This document shows, piece by piece, positions 22,742-34,219 of a DNA stretch of 64,000 nt. The notes beneath the pieces are model-generated. The model made no database searches. It was not told the origin of the DNA and was given only the letters and a program-made list of their open reading frames with translations. How positions within the stretch are numbered: the first letter of the stretch is position 1; the number at the start of each line of letters is the position of its first letter. Source of the DNA: Deroplatys truncata (lineage: Eukaryota > Arthropoda > Insecta > Mantodea > Mantidae). The position numbers and the translations under genes are program-made. The stretch lies in contig CM060989.1 of assembly GCA_030765065.1 (NCBI GenBank), positions 55,504,001 to 55,568,000 on the forward strand, given 5' to 3'.

Positions 22742-23763
22742 TACAGAGTGAACCAAAAAACTCCGAACTGCCTGCGCAGTGTTTTTCCTGCCCGCGTCTT
22801 CGGTGCTTGTGGCCGTCTGTCGCTATCATAGAAAAGGCGCGGATGAAACCATACAACATTTTTAAAACTACTTTTAAAGGCTTTACTTACCAACTTTATG
22901 AAAGGAGATGCTGAAACTGGCCACAGTGGTTGTCCATACATTTTGGACATTTAGGAAACTATCCATCACTCGCCGTAGTTCACGGTGAGAAATTTTCTGG
23001 CGGATATTTTGTTTTGATTCTTCCAGGGTGTGTGGGTTTGTCTTGTACACTTTATGTTTTAAGTTACCCTGGAGGGGTATTTTATGAACAATATTACCGG
23101 CTGCGCGGTGTTTTTCCGCTGGGCGTGTAGAAATGTGATAAAAACATGATAACGCACTGCTGCTATAAACAAAGTCACGTTGTTGAGGTTTTACTGTGCA
23201 GTGTGAAGTTCAGTTTTGAGTTGACGGTGATGTGATGTAGTTCAGTTATTACGAGTTATTTATTATTTTGCCCTGCACTTAGTCACAAAGAATATTATGG
23301 CTCAGTATATGTTTTCTGCGGCACAGCGTGTATTTATGATGAATGTGTTAACTCGGTCAGCTCGCCAAGTGAAGGTAGGATTTGCAGAAAGATTTCCAAG
23401 CGTGAAAGTTCTAGGCCGTACAACCATTCATGAGCTTTACATAAATTTCAGGCACATGAAATGTTCAAGCTAAGAAATCTTAAGAGACTGCGTTCGGGTC
23501 TTACCGAAGAAACATTAGACGACATAGTGTAATAGTTGATGTATAGTTTCCTAAAGAGGTGCCAAAAATATATGGACAACGATGGTGGCCAGTTTCAGTA
23601 TTTCCTTTCATAAAGTTGGTAAGTAAAGCCTTTAAAAGCAGTTTTAAAAATGTATGGTTTCATCCGCGCCTTTCTATGATAGCGGCAGACGGCAACGAGC
23701 GCCGAGGACGCGGACAGGAAATACACCGCGCAGGCGGTTCGGAATATTTTGGCTCACCCTGTA
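22742..23763 (+). mobile_element. IS630-like (DUF4817) transposon, rearranged
   Basis: Bounded by TA and inverted repeats (CAGAGTGAACCAAAAAACTC and the complement of CAGGGTGAGCCAAAATATTC). The left 340 bp (22742-23085) is an inverted copy of the element's 3' end. It is followed by a 5' leader (from 23090), the start of the transposase (23297) and, after a large internal deletion, the 3' end in normal orientation (23535-23763). The outer inverted repeat therefore reaches about 230 bp. A related fragment lies at 58816-59250. Confidence 0.75.
23297..23607 (+). pseudogene. IS630-like transposase remnant with DUF4817-type HTH
   Basis: ATG at 23297 opens MAQYMFSAAQRVFMMNVLTR, then QVKVGFAERFPSVKVLGRTT and IHELYINFR, the N-terminal helix-turn-helix seen in insect DUF4817 proteins. 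LRSGLTEETLDDIV follows, then a stop. The next recognisable piece is the extreme C-terminus, FLKRCQKYMDNDGGQFQYFL, ending near 23607. The whole catalytic core is deleted. Confidence 0.75.
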
Positions 23764-24551
23764 TTAGGACGATAAAAGACCTTAAGTGCTGTTGATCTAC
23801 TAAGGTAATCAGGTTATTTATTTTTCAAAAAAATAACTGCTGATAAATTTTAATCAAAAGATGATATAATTAAGAAAATAATAAGCCTATTATATACAAA
23901 CAGGTTAGTGAAATAAGGAGGCATACCATCTACATCGTGCAACATTTTCAGCCCATAATCTTAAACAGTTTGAGATAAATAGATCACGGATTTAGTAGAT
24001 TTAGCCTTGGTGGGATGAGGATTTTATCTCCACTTAAGGAAATATTGAAAGCGGGTGATTCGTTAAAAACGGCTTACAGGATTATAATCTCAATCCGCTT
24101 TCTGGCGGTTTATCAAGACAAAAGTAAATTCTCACCACTAGCTAATTTTGGCCCAGTCAAGCAACCAGTATTTTCTAGCTTTCACTGTGCTTATGCTCCG
24201 ATATTTTTTAAATGAAATTGATTTCCTAAGGTCAGCGATGAAATGCCAGAAATCTCCCTTAAAGGCATAAGCACAACAATGCAACTGCTGGACCCGGCGT
24301 GCGGCGGAAATTTGCTTACCGGCTGGCTATTTTGGAACAGTGTCGCAATAGTTCCCTACGTGCCAAAATACTTGGTCACTAACAAACACTGCTGTGTGTG
24401 AGGCGTAGATTCAAACACTTGAAGGCATGCAGCGAACTCTTCTGTTTCCTTTTGAAAGAAATCTCAAGAATATCGAGAATCGTGTGCGCTCTGCAATTCG
24501 ACGGAATGACTACCGTCTAACTTATCTACAATTGAATCCCATGAAAACTTT
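23764..24551. other. Unassigned region
   Basis: A short unidentified coding-like stretch near 24415-24545 reads IQTLEGMQRTLLFPFERNLK; I do not recognise it. Nothing else stands out. Confidence 0.4.
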
Positions 24552-24555
24552 ACCT

Positions 24556-25554
24556 TGATGCTGTAATTGTTATCACAAATTATTTAAATGTAAAGAGTGA
24601 TTATAGTATGAATATGCATTATTATGTGACATTGATTTGAGATGTTTGTTGATTGTAATTATTGTTGGGAAGTAAGTTTATACTGCCTTACTGAAACTGA
24701 CAATAATAGCGTGCAATAATGCAGCGAGGGGGTGAGCTGTTTATCATTATTGGAAACGAGGAAGTTACGTAATGTTGGCGCGTTTTTCTTTTAGAATCTT
24801 CTGGAACATTTCCCTAGAGCATATGTATTCATAATTTTCATTGGATATAAAAATAGACGCTAATGTTTGCGCGTTTTATTAGCCAATTGCAGCTCAGTTA
24901 TAATCTTTAGGCATATTTGGGTGTAGGAGTATAAAAGGTAGGTTAGAGGTAAAGACCCCGTCAGTTCGTCGAAAATATTTGTATGATACACGTCGCCTTC
25001 AGTCCAGCAGAAATATTACACGTCGGCTATAGATTCACAAGTTACGCGTAGTAGAATTATGAAAAATCTAAAGTGTTGTAAAGTTAATTATACAAAAAGT
25101 TGAAGTACGCGAATTAAGAGTGATCAGTAATGAAGTTATTATAACAGTTTCAGTTTGGCGAGTGTCAAGATCAATGTGTAAATGTGATAGTAAATGTGTT
25201 CGACAATAAAAGTGTAAAACAAATTCTTTCATCAGTGTTATTTTTGGATAAGAGACTCCCTTCCGTTTACACAACCTGTATAAAGAGAAGTGCTTGACCA
25301 AAAAGATCGTAGCTAGCCGGAGGACAGAGAACCAAAATTAAATAAAATAACAGTAGCATTCTTTCAAACGAACACTAATACTGCCGCAAATTGCTAACAC
25401 CAGATGGAGCTAACAAGCCTAACAAATGAATCACGTCACGATGGATTCACCACGTGGAGTAAACACAAATACACAAACATTATAAATAATACCGTCACAA
25501 ATTGGCTCCCAAACGTAGGGCTCAATAAATAAATATAACATAAATACCGCCGCA
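24556..25554 (+). mobile_element. Solo-type LTR, copy 2 (LTR retroelement fossil)
   Basis: TG...CA ends (TGATGCTGTAATTG and ACCGCCGCA) are flanked by perfect 4-bp duplications ACCT (24552-24555 and 25555-25558). It has the same internal order as copy 1: paired GCGCG motifs, GAGTATAAAAGG TATA box near 24929, GACAATAAAAGTG, and a primer-binding-like ATTGGCTCCCAAACG near 25500. No gag-pol region is attached. The intact duplication shows a genuine single insertion event. Confidence 0.88.
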
Positions 25555-25558
25555 ACCT

Positions 25559-26104
25559 GCAGCTGGAAAATTAAGTATAAATAACAGAATTACGACGAAA
25601 TTAGATTTCTACGTATCAATAAAACAAATAAATAAAAATCCCTTCTATTTTAACTGTAAATGGATTTATAATTGTTATATGTCTTATTGTATTAACTGTA
25701 ACTACTGTATATTCTAATATACACATAATTTTAGGCGAAATAAATATTAAGACACTTCATTTTGCATGCCCTATTATACGTTTCAAATGCTCACTGGGGG
25801 AAGGCACAACAGGTCTAGCTATGGGTAGTAAACAGTCCTATGTAATCAAAACAAACAGTACAGTTTGGGGCGTAGAGGTAAGAATACGACCTTTGAGCGA
25901 AGGTAGGAAGAATTGAACGATACGTAAATGAGAAAACAATCGACTTGATCCTCAAACTGGTCGTCCAAAAACATTTACGGACCGATAGGAAACACTAGAG
26001 ATTATGATTTTCCACCCTGGAGGTTAACTATTCCTAGAATTAATATGGACACGAAAACTCACCAGAAATCACATACAGATTCTTTCATATATAAACAAAT
26101 TTAC
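25559..26104. other. Unassigned region
   Basis: AT-rich; nothing recognised. Confidence 0.4.
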
Positions 26105-26900
26105 CAGGAAATTTCGTAACACATTTGCTAAACACATTTACGACAAACAGTGATTCTAACTGACTCACTAAGCACTCTTCAGAGTATCCGAGACCGCTCT
26201 ACTGACTTAACATTAATCCAAGATATCCAAAGTCTTTACAACCAAATTACTATCAAGAAGTTATATTCTTGTGGATTCCGTCCCCACTGTGGAGTATCAG
26301 GAAATGCGGAAGCAGAAGGGAAGCCAAAAAAGTAACTTTGCTACCTCCAGTGGAAGAATTGCCAGTGCTATACAGAGATACTCAGTTATTTTACTAGCAG
26401 ACCAACTGTCAAATGGAAGCAAGACTGGACCATTAAAACATCAAGCAAACTCCACATAGTTAGGAAAGGCTCCACATTGCAGACTCTAAAAAGAAAAGAT
26501 CACGTTTACGAATAGGCCATTCACGCCTAACCCATTCCTTCTTACTCGCCAAAGAAAATGCTCCTCACTGCGAGACCTGCACCATCGAACACCTCATCAC
26601 TAAATGCACAAGTTATACCATGGAGAGAAGAAGACATAACATCACTGAAGATATATTTTTAGCTTTAAACAACCCTACTCATTTCAAAAACATTATTTCT
26701 TTCTTGAAAGACATGAAACTGTATAACAAGATTTAAATACAACACATAAAATAAAAATGTATACTAGGTTATACTGTAATAGATGTGTTCAAGACTTCAT
26801 AATGTAAAATATACAATGTATTATTATTATGGATGTATGGATGCAAGTCGCGATATAACCTAGTAGTCAAAGCGAGTATAAATAAAGAAAAATAACAAAT
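26105..26900 (+). mobile_element. LINE 3' end with RNase H remnant (I/Jockey type)
   Basis: The frame at 26145-26335 reads ILTDSLSTLQSIRD and IQDIQSLYNQITIK, typical of the RNase H domain of I/Jockey-like elements. Downstream, RLRIGHSRLTHSFLLAKEN, then CETCTIEHLITKCTSY, matches the Cys-rich C-terminal segment that follows RNase H. The protein ends near 26737. The 3' part ends in an A-rich stretch with AATAAAGAAAAATAACAAA near 26880-26900. The element is 5'-truncated, with frame breaks, so it is inactive. Confidence 0.75.
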
Positions 26901-26954
26901 ATTGTTAGGATTGTGAAAAAAATATCCTAAATTGAGTGCCCCCAAGCTGTGTGC

Positions 26955-27805
26955 CGAAGTAGGGTATACTACTGCCAAGAAAGTAAACCCCCAAACAATT
27001 AGGAATTTACTGAAAAGGAAGGGATTCCATGGTCGTGTGGCCAGGAAGAAGCCTTATGTAGCTGAAAAAACAGAAGGAAAAGGCTAAAATATGCAAACAA
27101 GTTCATTCATAAAGAAGAAAACTGGTGGGAGAACGTTCTTTTTGCAGATGAAAGCAAATTTACGGATCAGTTGGAGGAAACAAAATAATCTTCGACCTAC
27201 TGTATAACATGATGGTGGGAGTGTGATGGTCTGGGATGCATGGCGGCATCTGGAGTTGGAGAATTGGTTTTCATCGAGGGGAAAAATGGATAAAATGAAA
27301 TACTTGAACCTTCTGAAGGAGAACCTACACACATGGTATCAAAGTTCTCTGAAAATAATGACCCCAAACATACCTCCGGGGTTGTGCAAGAATGGCTACT
27401 CTACAACTGTCCACATATCCTTCATCCACCTCCAGAATCACCGGACTTAAATCCAGTTGAGAATTTTTGGGATGAATTGGATACTAGAGACCGCAGTCGG
27501 CTAATATCTTTAGAGGAGCATTTGAAATGGAGACTCAGTGAAGAGTGGGCCAACATTTCAGCTGCTAAACTTGTAAGTAACATGCCCAATCATCTGAGAG
27601 AGGTCATAAAACGCAGAGGAAATCCAACGATGTATTGAAACTTCTGGTTTGGTGCAAAAGATACACTTTTTCTAAAGGTGTCCCAATATTTATTTTGCAC
27701 AGAAATATGTAGTTGTTTATGTATTTATATTATCTGTAAACAGCTTGTTATGCATTATAAATAACTTAGAATTGCAAGTTGTCCCAATAGTTTTTTACTC
27801 ACTGC
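26955..27805 (+). mobile_element. Tc1-like DNA transposon, 5'-truncated
   Basis: The plus strand encodes the C-terminal two-thirds of a Tc1 transposase. The right end carries two direct repeats, TGTCCCAATA at about 27680 and again at about 27780, about 100 bp apart, followed by ACTCACTG. That is the right half of an inverted-repeat/direct-repeat terminus. The left end is missing. Confidence 0.82.
26966..27638 (+). pseudogene. Tc1 transposase pseudogene (DD34E)
   Basis: Readable pieces in order are TIRNLLKRKGFHGRVARKKP, then KEENWWENVLFADESKFTD (first catalytic Asp in ADES), GGSVMVWDAW-like sequence near 27215, YLNLLKENLHTW, DPKHTSGVVQEWLLYNCPHI, and SPDLNPVENFWDELD (catalytic Glu). The motif usually reading QDNDPKH is ENNDPKH here, so the second catalytic Asp appears replaced by Asn. 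The end ...RRGNPTMY at 27638 is normal for the family. Two or more frameshifts occur. Confidence 0.85.
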
Positions 27806-28383
27806 GTGTACTTCATGTAGCATTGCTTTCAACCAGCAATTTCCTCAACACTGGTGTGGTTTTAGTGTGCTTTAAGCCATTATTTTTCTTTCTTGTTTCA
27901 GGCTTTCTCTCTTATTACTAAACGTGTGTTTTCTCGTGTAATTCTGTAGACTATTTACTTATGAAACAAACATTCAATGTTAACCAATACAATTCCCAGC
28001 CCGTGTCTGTTTGAATCCATCACCTTAGATTAGAAATTTTATCGAAATGAGATTGTCGCACCTGATTCGCAATTGTTTATTATATTGTAAGCTGACGAAG
28101 CGAAGAAAACACGTGTAACTTTATATGTTTAATAAAAAATGATATTACATATGAACACTCCTAGAAATCTATTATTGTTCAACCACCGCTGTATTAATGT
28201 AAGAGTAGCGAATAGGCCTTTGTGAATTAAACCGACTTAAAATAAATAAATTTTTAAAAAAAAAAACTTAGGTCGTGCCGTTATATTGTAATGCATTAAA
28301 CTCAATATTAAATACAATATGTTTTCACTTTATTAATATTGTTTTTAGACAGCATGGCCTAAAATAATAACTTCTAACACGGA
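27806..28383. other. Unassigned region
   Basis: No feature recognised. AATAAA-like words near 28130 and 28245 are common in this AT-rich DNA. Confidence 0.4.
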
Positions 28384-29339
28384 GGGCGGCATGCACCAAC
28401 CTAGAGTGAGCTTACTCTACTGCTATTACTACTCTCGTAGTAAACTATTATTCAAGTCAACACTCGGCGACTTCCATACGCGAGTTAACTACTTCCCAAG
28501 CATTTTGCTCCTTTCACTCGCAGATTAAATTACCGTAGAAGTAAATGTCCGAGAAAACCGTCATGTAGTATGTTACTACGGAACTACTGTCCATTCCAAA
28601 CCAGAGTTCCCTCTGATGTAAACAGAAGCACGTGTTTCGGCTTGTCACGAACCCAAGAATATACTCTTACGCCAACGTAAGTAGTTCCTTAATACATTTA
28701 TTGTATTATGAAATATTAGAGCAGGAAAGGTATAGAACTGCACATTTTATTGCGGTTATTATAAGAACTCATCGTTAAAGGTAATGCATACATACTAGCT
28801 GTTAAGAGATTACAAAATATTATTTTCGTCTGCTTTTGCGCTAACGCCGAGAGCATCTTGCTTGTTAATACCAACCGTAATGCATGACTGCCACTCTCTC
28901 ACATATACAAGAAATGCAGCAATGAATTCCCAGAGGTGATATCTGAGTACCGAATAAACACTTTGCGTAACACAGGATATATAAGCGAACAGTCATTCAT
29001 AATACACTAACACACACATGCTCAGCTCAGGTCAAATCTTGTGATTTAGTCAGTTGGTATTTGAGCTCACTGGCAGAGGAAGGTGCGTGTAGTGCGAATA
29101 AACTGTTCAAACACAGAAGCGGGAAACAGTTAAAAAGTGGCTAAAAACAAATAATACTTCATATATTCAACTCACTATTACAAAAATACCCGACACTTGC
29201 ATTATTGCATATTACGAAACTAATATCGGATTTCACAGACGTTTCAGTGAGAAGTGTAACCAAAGCGAGCAGGGAATATAAACAGACATAATACAACATA
29301 GAAGAAGGTAAAATGTGGGAACTTGTTTTAAGTGCGACA

Positions 29340-29473
29340 GTGCTGTGGAATTGTGGATAAGCTTGTCATTATTTTGGAGAGTAATTCTGATTCCGATATG
29401 GCAGCTGAGTCATCTTTGGAGGATTCGGATTTGGGTGTTGCACTTTTGCCCGAGGATTGTGTTCAACGTAAGT
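29340..29473 (+). pseudogene. Acidic exon-like segment in the Harbinger element
   Basis: A frame reading KLVIILESNSDSDMAAESSL then EDSDLGVALLPEDCVQ ends at a consensus 5' splice donor (GTAAGT at 29468). Acidic N-termini and introns are known in Harbinger proteins, so this could be a first exon. No closer match can be named. Confidence 0.35.
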
Positions 29474-30513
29474 AAAGTGTTCATTGCCGCATACTTATAA
29501 AATAGATTGTTACCTCAGGTTGCATTTTGAACTATGATTCTCATGCAGGGCGCCTTTTTATAGATTAAATAGTGTTCAACAAGCACGTGGGAGAGGAACA
29601 AGCAGACATTATGGACGGGGATTGCGAACTACTTTCGCGCGGATAATACAAAGAGTTTGTTTTCAGTGAAAGGCACTCTGGTTTGGAATGGACAGTAAAT
29701 AGAACACAAATATAGGTTAGAATTTACTCTTGGGACCTGGATGGAGTAACTAACCTGTCGAGTGAACTAGAATATCGTATGTTTTGGGAGGAAGATATTT
29801 TGAGTGTTCATTTATTACTTAGGTTACGTTGATCTCGACGAAGAAAACGAGAATGCTATAGTGGTTTGTGAGAACCATGATACTTATACAGAGAGAGTTC
29901 AACGAACGTTTCGGTATTGGAAACTCTTTTACATGCCCTTTTAATCTGCTTGGAGAGCATTAGCAACAAAACTCACAGAAATTCAGCTCTATAACCCAAA
30001 CTGCAATTATTGTTATGCGTCCTAAGAGTGTTTCGTACTGGTACATTTCAGATAAAGCCGGAATTATGATGAATTTAACGTAACGTGACAGTTTAACACT
30101 ATTAAATGATATTTAGGATTGACTTAACGCGACGTAACTTAAGAGTTTAGCAATGCGTTTAGCGTTTCCTTCCCGTTACGTTAAGTTTGATGTCATATGG
30201 TAATTAGAACCATAGAAGCACTAACTCGAAGTAACAAAGAACTATCAATCAAGTCATTCCCAGTACGTTAAGTGCATGCAACTAGACTTATTTTACAATA
30301 CAGCATTTCCTAACTTCATGTCACGTTAGGTAAAGTTTATCGTAATCCCAGCATTACAGGCGATCTTATAAATAAACATTCACCATACGTCTACTGGCCA
30401 TGTGTTTCACCGCGTTGTTAGAGCACTTTTGAGGTTAAGAGCAAGGTACATATCTACACACATAAATATATATGAATGTTTAGAAAATAAACGGCAATTC
30501 CTTCACTTTTGCA

Positions 30514-30690
30514 GATTTCCCATACATTGTGGGTGGAATTGACTGCACGCATGTTACTATTTTGTGTCCATCCGTGAATATGGTGAAGTTTTCCGAAATC
30601 GGAAGGGGTATTTCTCCAACACGCAAGTGATCTGCGATGCAAAATGAAGATTAGAAACATTGTTTCCAGAATTTTAAGCTGCCCTTCAGA
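30514..30690 (+). pseudogene. HARBI1-like nuclease fragment
   Basis: Preceded by a possible splice acceptor (CTTTTGCAG). FPYIVGGIDCTHVTILCPS carries the first catalytic Asp of the DDE nuclease. After a frame change EYGEVFRNRKGYFSNTQVIC then DAK carries the second Asp (codon near 30636). RIRNIV-like sequence follows. The third acidic region is not identifiable. The remaining protein is lost. Confidence 0.75.
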
Positions 30691-31263
30691 AGGTTTCCCG
30701 TCGCTCGAGGCATTAAACTCGTCCGTCACGACTTTCCAGCATCTTTATAACACTTTTTTTTACACTCGCTGTTTAAATGGATTTTCTTGATCAGTAGCAA
30801 CAAACATTTCTCTGTCGCTCACGTTTCCCCGCTTTTTCCTATAGCACATAACCTTAACCACGATTGCGTCAAGTAAATCGCGCAAACAAAACAATACCTC
30901 CGGGAGTAATGAGCTCTAAAACGTTACTTCCGGAGTAAATTGCTTCCATAGTACGGGCTTCTTTAGTAAACGTTACTTCCGAAGTAATTTACTCCAACAT
31001 GGTGCACACTGCCCAGAGCACACGAGCTTTAGTTATCGCACTAGATAAACTTCGGTGTGACCAGCTATGGTTTCATGTCCAATCACACGCAATTATTGTA
31101 TTTGTATTTACACATGTTTAATAACTCGACTTGGTTTGATTAGGTTTTACTTTTCATTACGAAAAGGGATATACCCCCCCCCCCCCACACACTACATATA
31201 CAAATAGACATAAATCAATATTAAACAAGAATTGTACACAATAATATAATTCACCAAGAAAGA

Positions 31264-31900
31264 TGTTAAATATTTAGCAGCCAAGAAATGTAAAAAGCAG
31301 ATTGTAACCTAGAGAAGGGTCGGGCGAGCTAGTTAATTCCACATAAAAGATAATTAGAGCCCACCTTTCACCAAACTAATGAGCAAGGAACTGGAAGCAA
31401 TAAGGAGAAATAGACACAGATAGAGAAAGGAAAAAGACAGATATTGAAACTGCTTCCGGACGCGTCACCAGGAGACGTAAGCGAAAAACTTTGGAGCAGA
31501 ATATTTTCATGCATAATAAGGTAACGCGGTCTGAGGACCAATTAGAAATGTGGTTGCATTTTGCGGCGCGAAGGTGAGCGTCACTAGGCTAAGTATAAAA
31601 GGGGAAAGTCCCAGATTTTCACTCATAGAATCGCGTCGACACCGTGATATTCTCTGGACGACAGATGCACGTTGTGTGCACAGGGGTGGGAAGCGTGTGC
31701 AGGTAGACTAGGTTGCTAATTTATAATGGTGGGAATTGTTACAATGGGAAAAAGCTAGCCGCCCCTAAGTATTTATTTGGTAATAAACCACACCTTCATG
31801 GGAAATGCAGTATACTTTAATTTGCCTCATCTACTAAAACCCTGAGCAGCAATAGCCGGAGACCAGGACACTGCAGTAGAGGAACGTTTTCCCACTACAA
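31264..31900 (+). mobile_element. Candidate second LTR-type fossil
   Basis: Starts TGTTAAATATTTAGCAGCC and contains a TATA box (GTATAAAAGGGG near 31593) with initiator-like sequence after it (CCAGATTTTCACTCATAG). A poly(A) signal follows about 190 bp downstream (GTAATAAACC near 31781). That order resembles U3-R-U5 of an LTR. No matching flanks, primer-binding site or coding region are visible and the right boundary is arbitrary. A host or other promoter remnant is an alternative. Confidence 0.35.
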
Positions 31901-32030
31901 TGTCTTTTTACATGATTAATTTCTCATGGCGTTCGCATTCTGTTCACAACACAAATCGTCATACTTCAATTTATTGCAATTCGTTGTAGGGTTAAAATAA
32001 ATACGTTATATTGACAGCTTTCTTTGATCT

Positions 32031-32180
32031 AAAACGTGTAATGTTATTTCTGCAAAGGTTTATTTGGATTAAAATAATGTAGATAGAAAAATAAGTTTCA
32101 GTTAAGGATAATTTGTGTACCCACTAATAAACGAGAGGGTAGAGAAAGTCATAAGAATATCGCGTCAGATTTTTAAGAAT
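32031..32180 (-). mobile_element. HLE subfamily 2, 5'-end fragment
   Basis: Complement of the subfamily-2 start: AATTTGTGTACCCACTAATA, then GAGAGGGTAGAGAAAGTCAT and CGCGTCAGA. Only the first about 150 bases of the element are present. Confidence 0.65.
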
Positions 32181-32760
32181 CGTTGAATGGAACGCGTCAG
32201 TTTGTTTTCACACTATAAACTTATTATATCTGAGCGGAAACAGTTTTTGAAGCAGTAAAGGCTCCCCCACCCTCATGCAACGGGCGCACATGCGACTAAA
32301 ATAACCAGACTGTGCTGCAGTTAATCAGGAGAAACAGTTCCTATATGCAGGGTAGCCTGGGATGGATGTAAGAACCAGATTTCATTGCGGCTTGTTCGAT
32401 CTCTGCTCGTTGCAATCTCACTAATATTCCGTTACAATACGAACTTCAAAATTACATTATCAAAAGCAATACGGTCTCTATACTCAAAAGAATTGAACAT
32501 GAAAAGCAGCATCCGCTAGGCTGTAACACCACAAAAAAACACGTGGAGAAGCAACATGTACTAAATGGAAACGAGCCAACCACCAAAATAAAGTTCTACA
32601 TCCAGACGGTCAGGTATATAAACATTCCCCCTCTTCACATGACGTCACCTATAACAATTAGGTCGTAAACATCCGGCAACCATAGAATTTTGGCAGCAAT
32701 ATTAAACAAACCACCATTATGCATTACATGCACATGGCTTTCCCCACCCAGAATAATGTT
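32181..32760. other. Unassigned region
   Basis: Nothing recognised. Confidence 0.4.
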
Positions 32761-33380
32761 TACACAGTTTCTACGTAGGTAAGCTTATTTTTCTATCTAT
32801 TTCATGTTAATCGAGACAAACCTTTACAGAAATAACTTTTAATCACACATTTCGTCATAGTTACAAAGGGAATAGCGATAGTCAAATGTTTTAGAATGGA
32901 TGCTATATGCTGGCCTTCAAATTCCATACTCGTTCCACATCACGAAACAACTGAATAGTGACAGGACTTGAAAACAATGACGAACAATTCAAAACAATTA
33001 CGAATATCTCGAAATAAAGTATCTTACAAAGAGTCATTTGAAATAAATTGTGTGTTTTAAAGAGATCTACATTTTGTGCAGTAGTTTTCGGCAATCGCTT
33101 AAATTTACCATTTAAATAGAATTATATCAAATTCCTTCCGAACGAAAGGGCTTCGCAGGCTATTCCCAGAAAATTAATGATATACATTTTAATAAAAAGA
33201 TGGTGAGCTTCAATACGAAGTTTTGTGTTTAACCAGCTTTTTCGTTTTCGAGTTATAAATACAAATGGAACTTCTAAAACTTTTTTGGAAGGTTTCAGGT
33301 GGCCACATATTTCCGGCTTACAAGGAATTTTTAGATGAAGTACATTTCTTCCCCTACTTTACTAGTAAAGCAACTAAAAA
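32761..33380 (+). mobile_element. HLE subfamily 2 copy
   Basis: Follows the subfamily-2 order: TTCATGTTAATCGAGACAAA, GCGATAGTCAAATGTTTTAG, AAAGAGATCTACATTTTGTG, CTATTCCCAGAAAATTAATG, and a degenerate 3' end (CCCTACTTTACTAGTAAAG). The 5' terminus is unclear. It abuts the second composite. Confidence 0.65.
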
Positions 33381-33744
33381 AAATCTTATGTGTTACACTC
33401 ACATGACTTTCTCTACTCTTGTACAAACTATTCTTACAAACGCTTATTCTCCATCTACTTCATGTTAATCCAGATAAACATTTGCAGACTCTATCTTATT
33501 TCTAATTTTCTTGTAGATGTAAGGGGAGTATATATTTACAAGGGCAATATAGAAATACAGTAGCCTTTAAGCACATACATATCTCTTAATAGCTGGTTGC
33601 TAGGTGCAGCACCATTCCCTTTGCCACAGTTTAATACTCTGCATATCCAAGACACAAAAATGAATAACGAATTCCCATTTCAGAAAATAAGTATTGAAAA
33701 ATTTAAGGGAATAACAAGCAAAATCTCGAAAATGGTTCACTCAA

Positions 33745-33745
<1 letters not shown>

Positions 33746-33797
<52 letters not shown>
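33746..33797. repeat. Poly-A tract of 52 bases inside an HLE copy
   Basis: Occupies the spot where other copies have eight or so A after GTTCACTCAAC. It is a homopolymer expansion inside the element, not a retroposon tail. Confidence 0.92.
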
Positions 33798-33800
<3 letters not shown>

Positions 33801-34219
33801 ATGACATAAATTGTGTATTTTAACGCGATCTACATTTTTTGTGTAGTACAATTTTGTCTCTCTCTTATGGTTTACCAGTTATGCAAAAGTCGTTCACAAT
33901 GAAGAATACTTTTGGAGACATTCCCAGAAAATTCAAGATATACATTTTATTTGTCATGACAATATCTTAAACATATGACATTTTAACCAAAATCGTTAGA
34001 GCCGTTTTTGAGAAAATTAAAATTTTCGAAAAATGTTCCACGTAAAGGTTAGTCTGGGGTGGGGGGATTTTCTTGAAAACCTTCGTGTTGCATCTCTGAA
34101 AGATACTGAACCTAAATACCAAGTTTGGTGTTTATCCGACTGTTCGTTTCTGAGTTATGCTGTTCACAGACACACAGGCAGACACAGACACACACACACG
34201 TTTCCAAAAATGCTTTTTT

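Larger units (their letters stand above)
28384..31014 (+). mobile_element. PIF/Harbinger DNA transposon, degraded
   Basis: The ends match as inverted repeats: GGGCGGCATGCACCA at 28384 and the complement of GGGCAGTGTGCACCA at 31000-31014, the typical GGGC start of Harbinger elements. Adjacent bases are GGA and AGA, so the 3-bp target duplication is imperfect. Subterminal sequence is rich in AGTAA/TTACT words on both sides. The 2.6-kb interior contains a HARBI1-like nuclease fragment and an acidic exon-like stretch; the rest is not readable. Confidence 0.72.

Noticed and set aside
20762-25554. LTR copies 1 and 2 as the two ends of one LTR element
   Set aside because: The 2.8 kb between them holds an HLE fragment and an IS630-like element with no gag-pol sequence, and copy 2 has its own complete 4-bp target duplication.
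33746-33797. Poly-A tract as a retroposon tail
   Set aside because: It lies inside an HLE copy at the usual internal A-run, with HLE sequence continuing on both sides.
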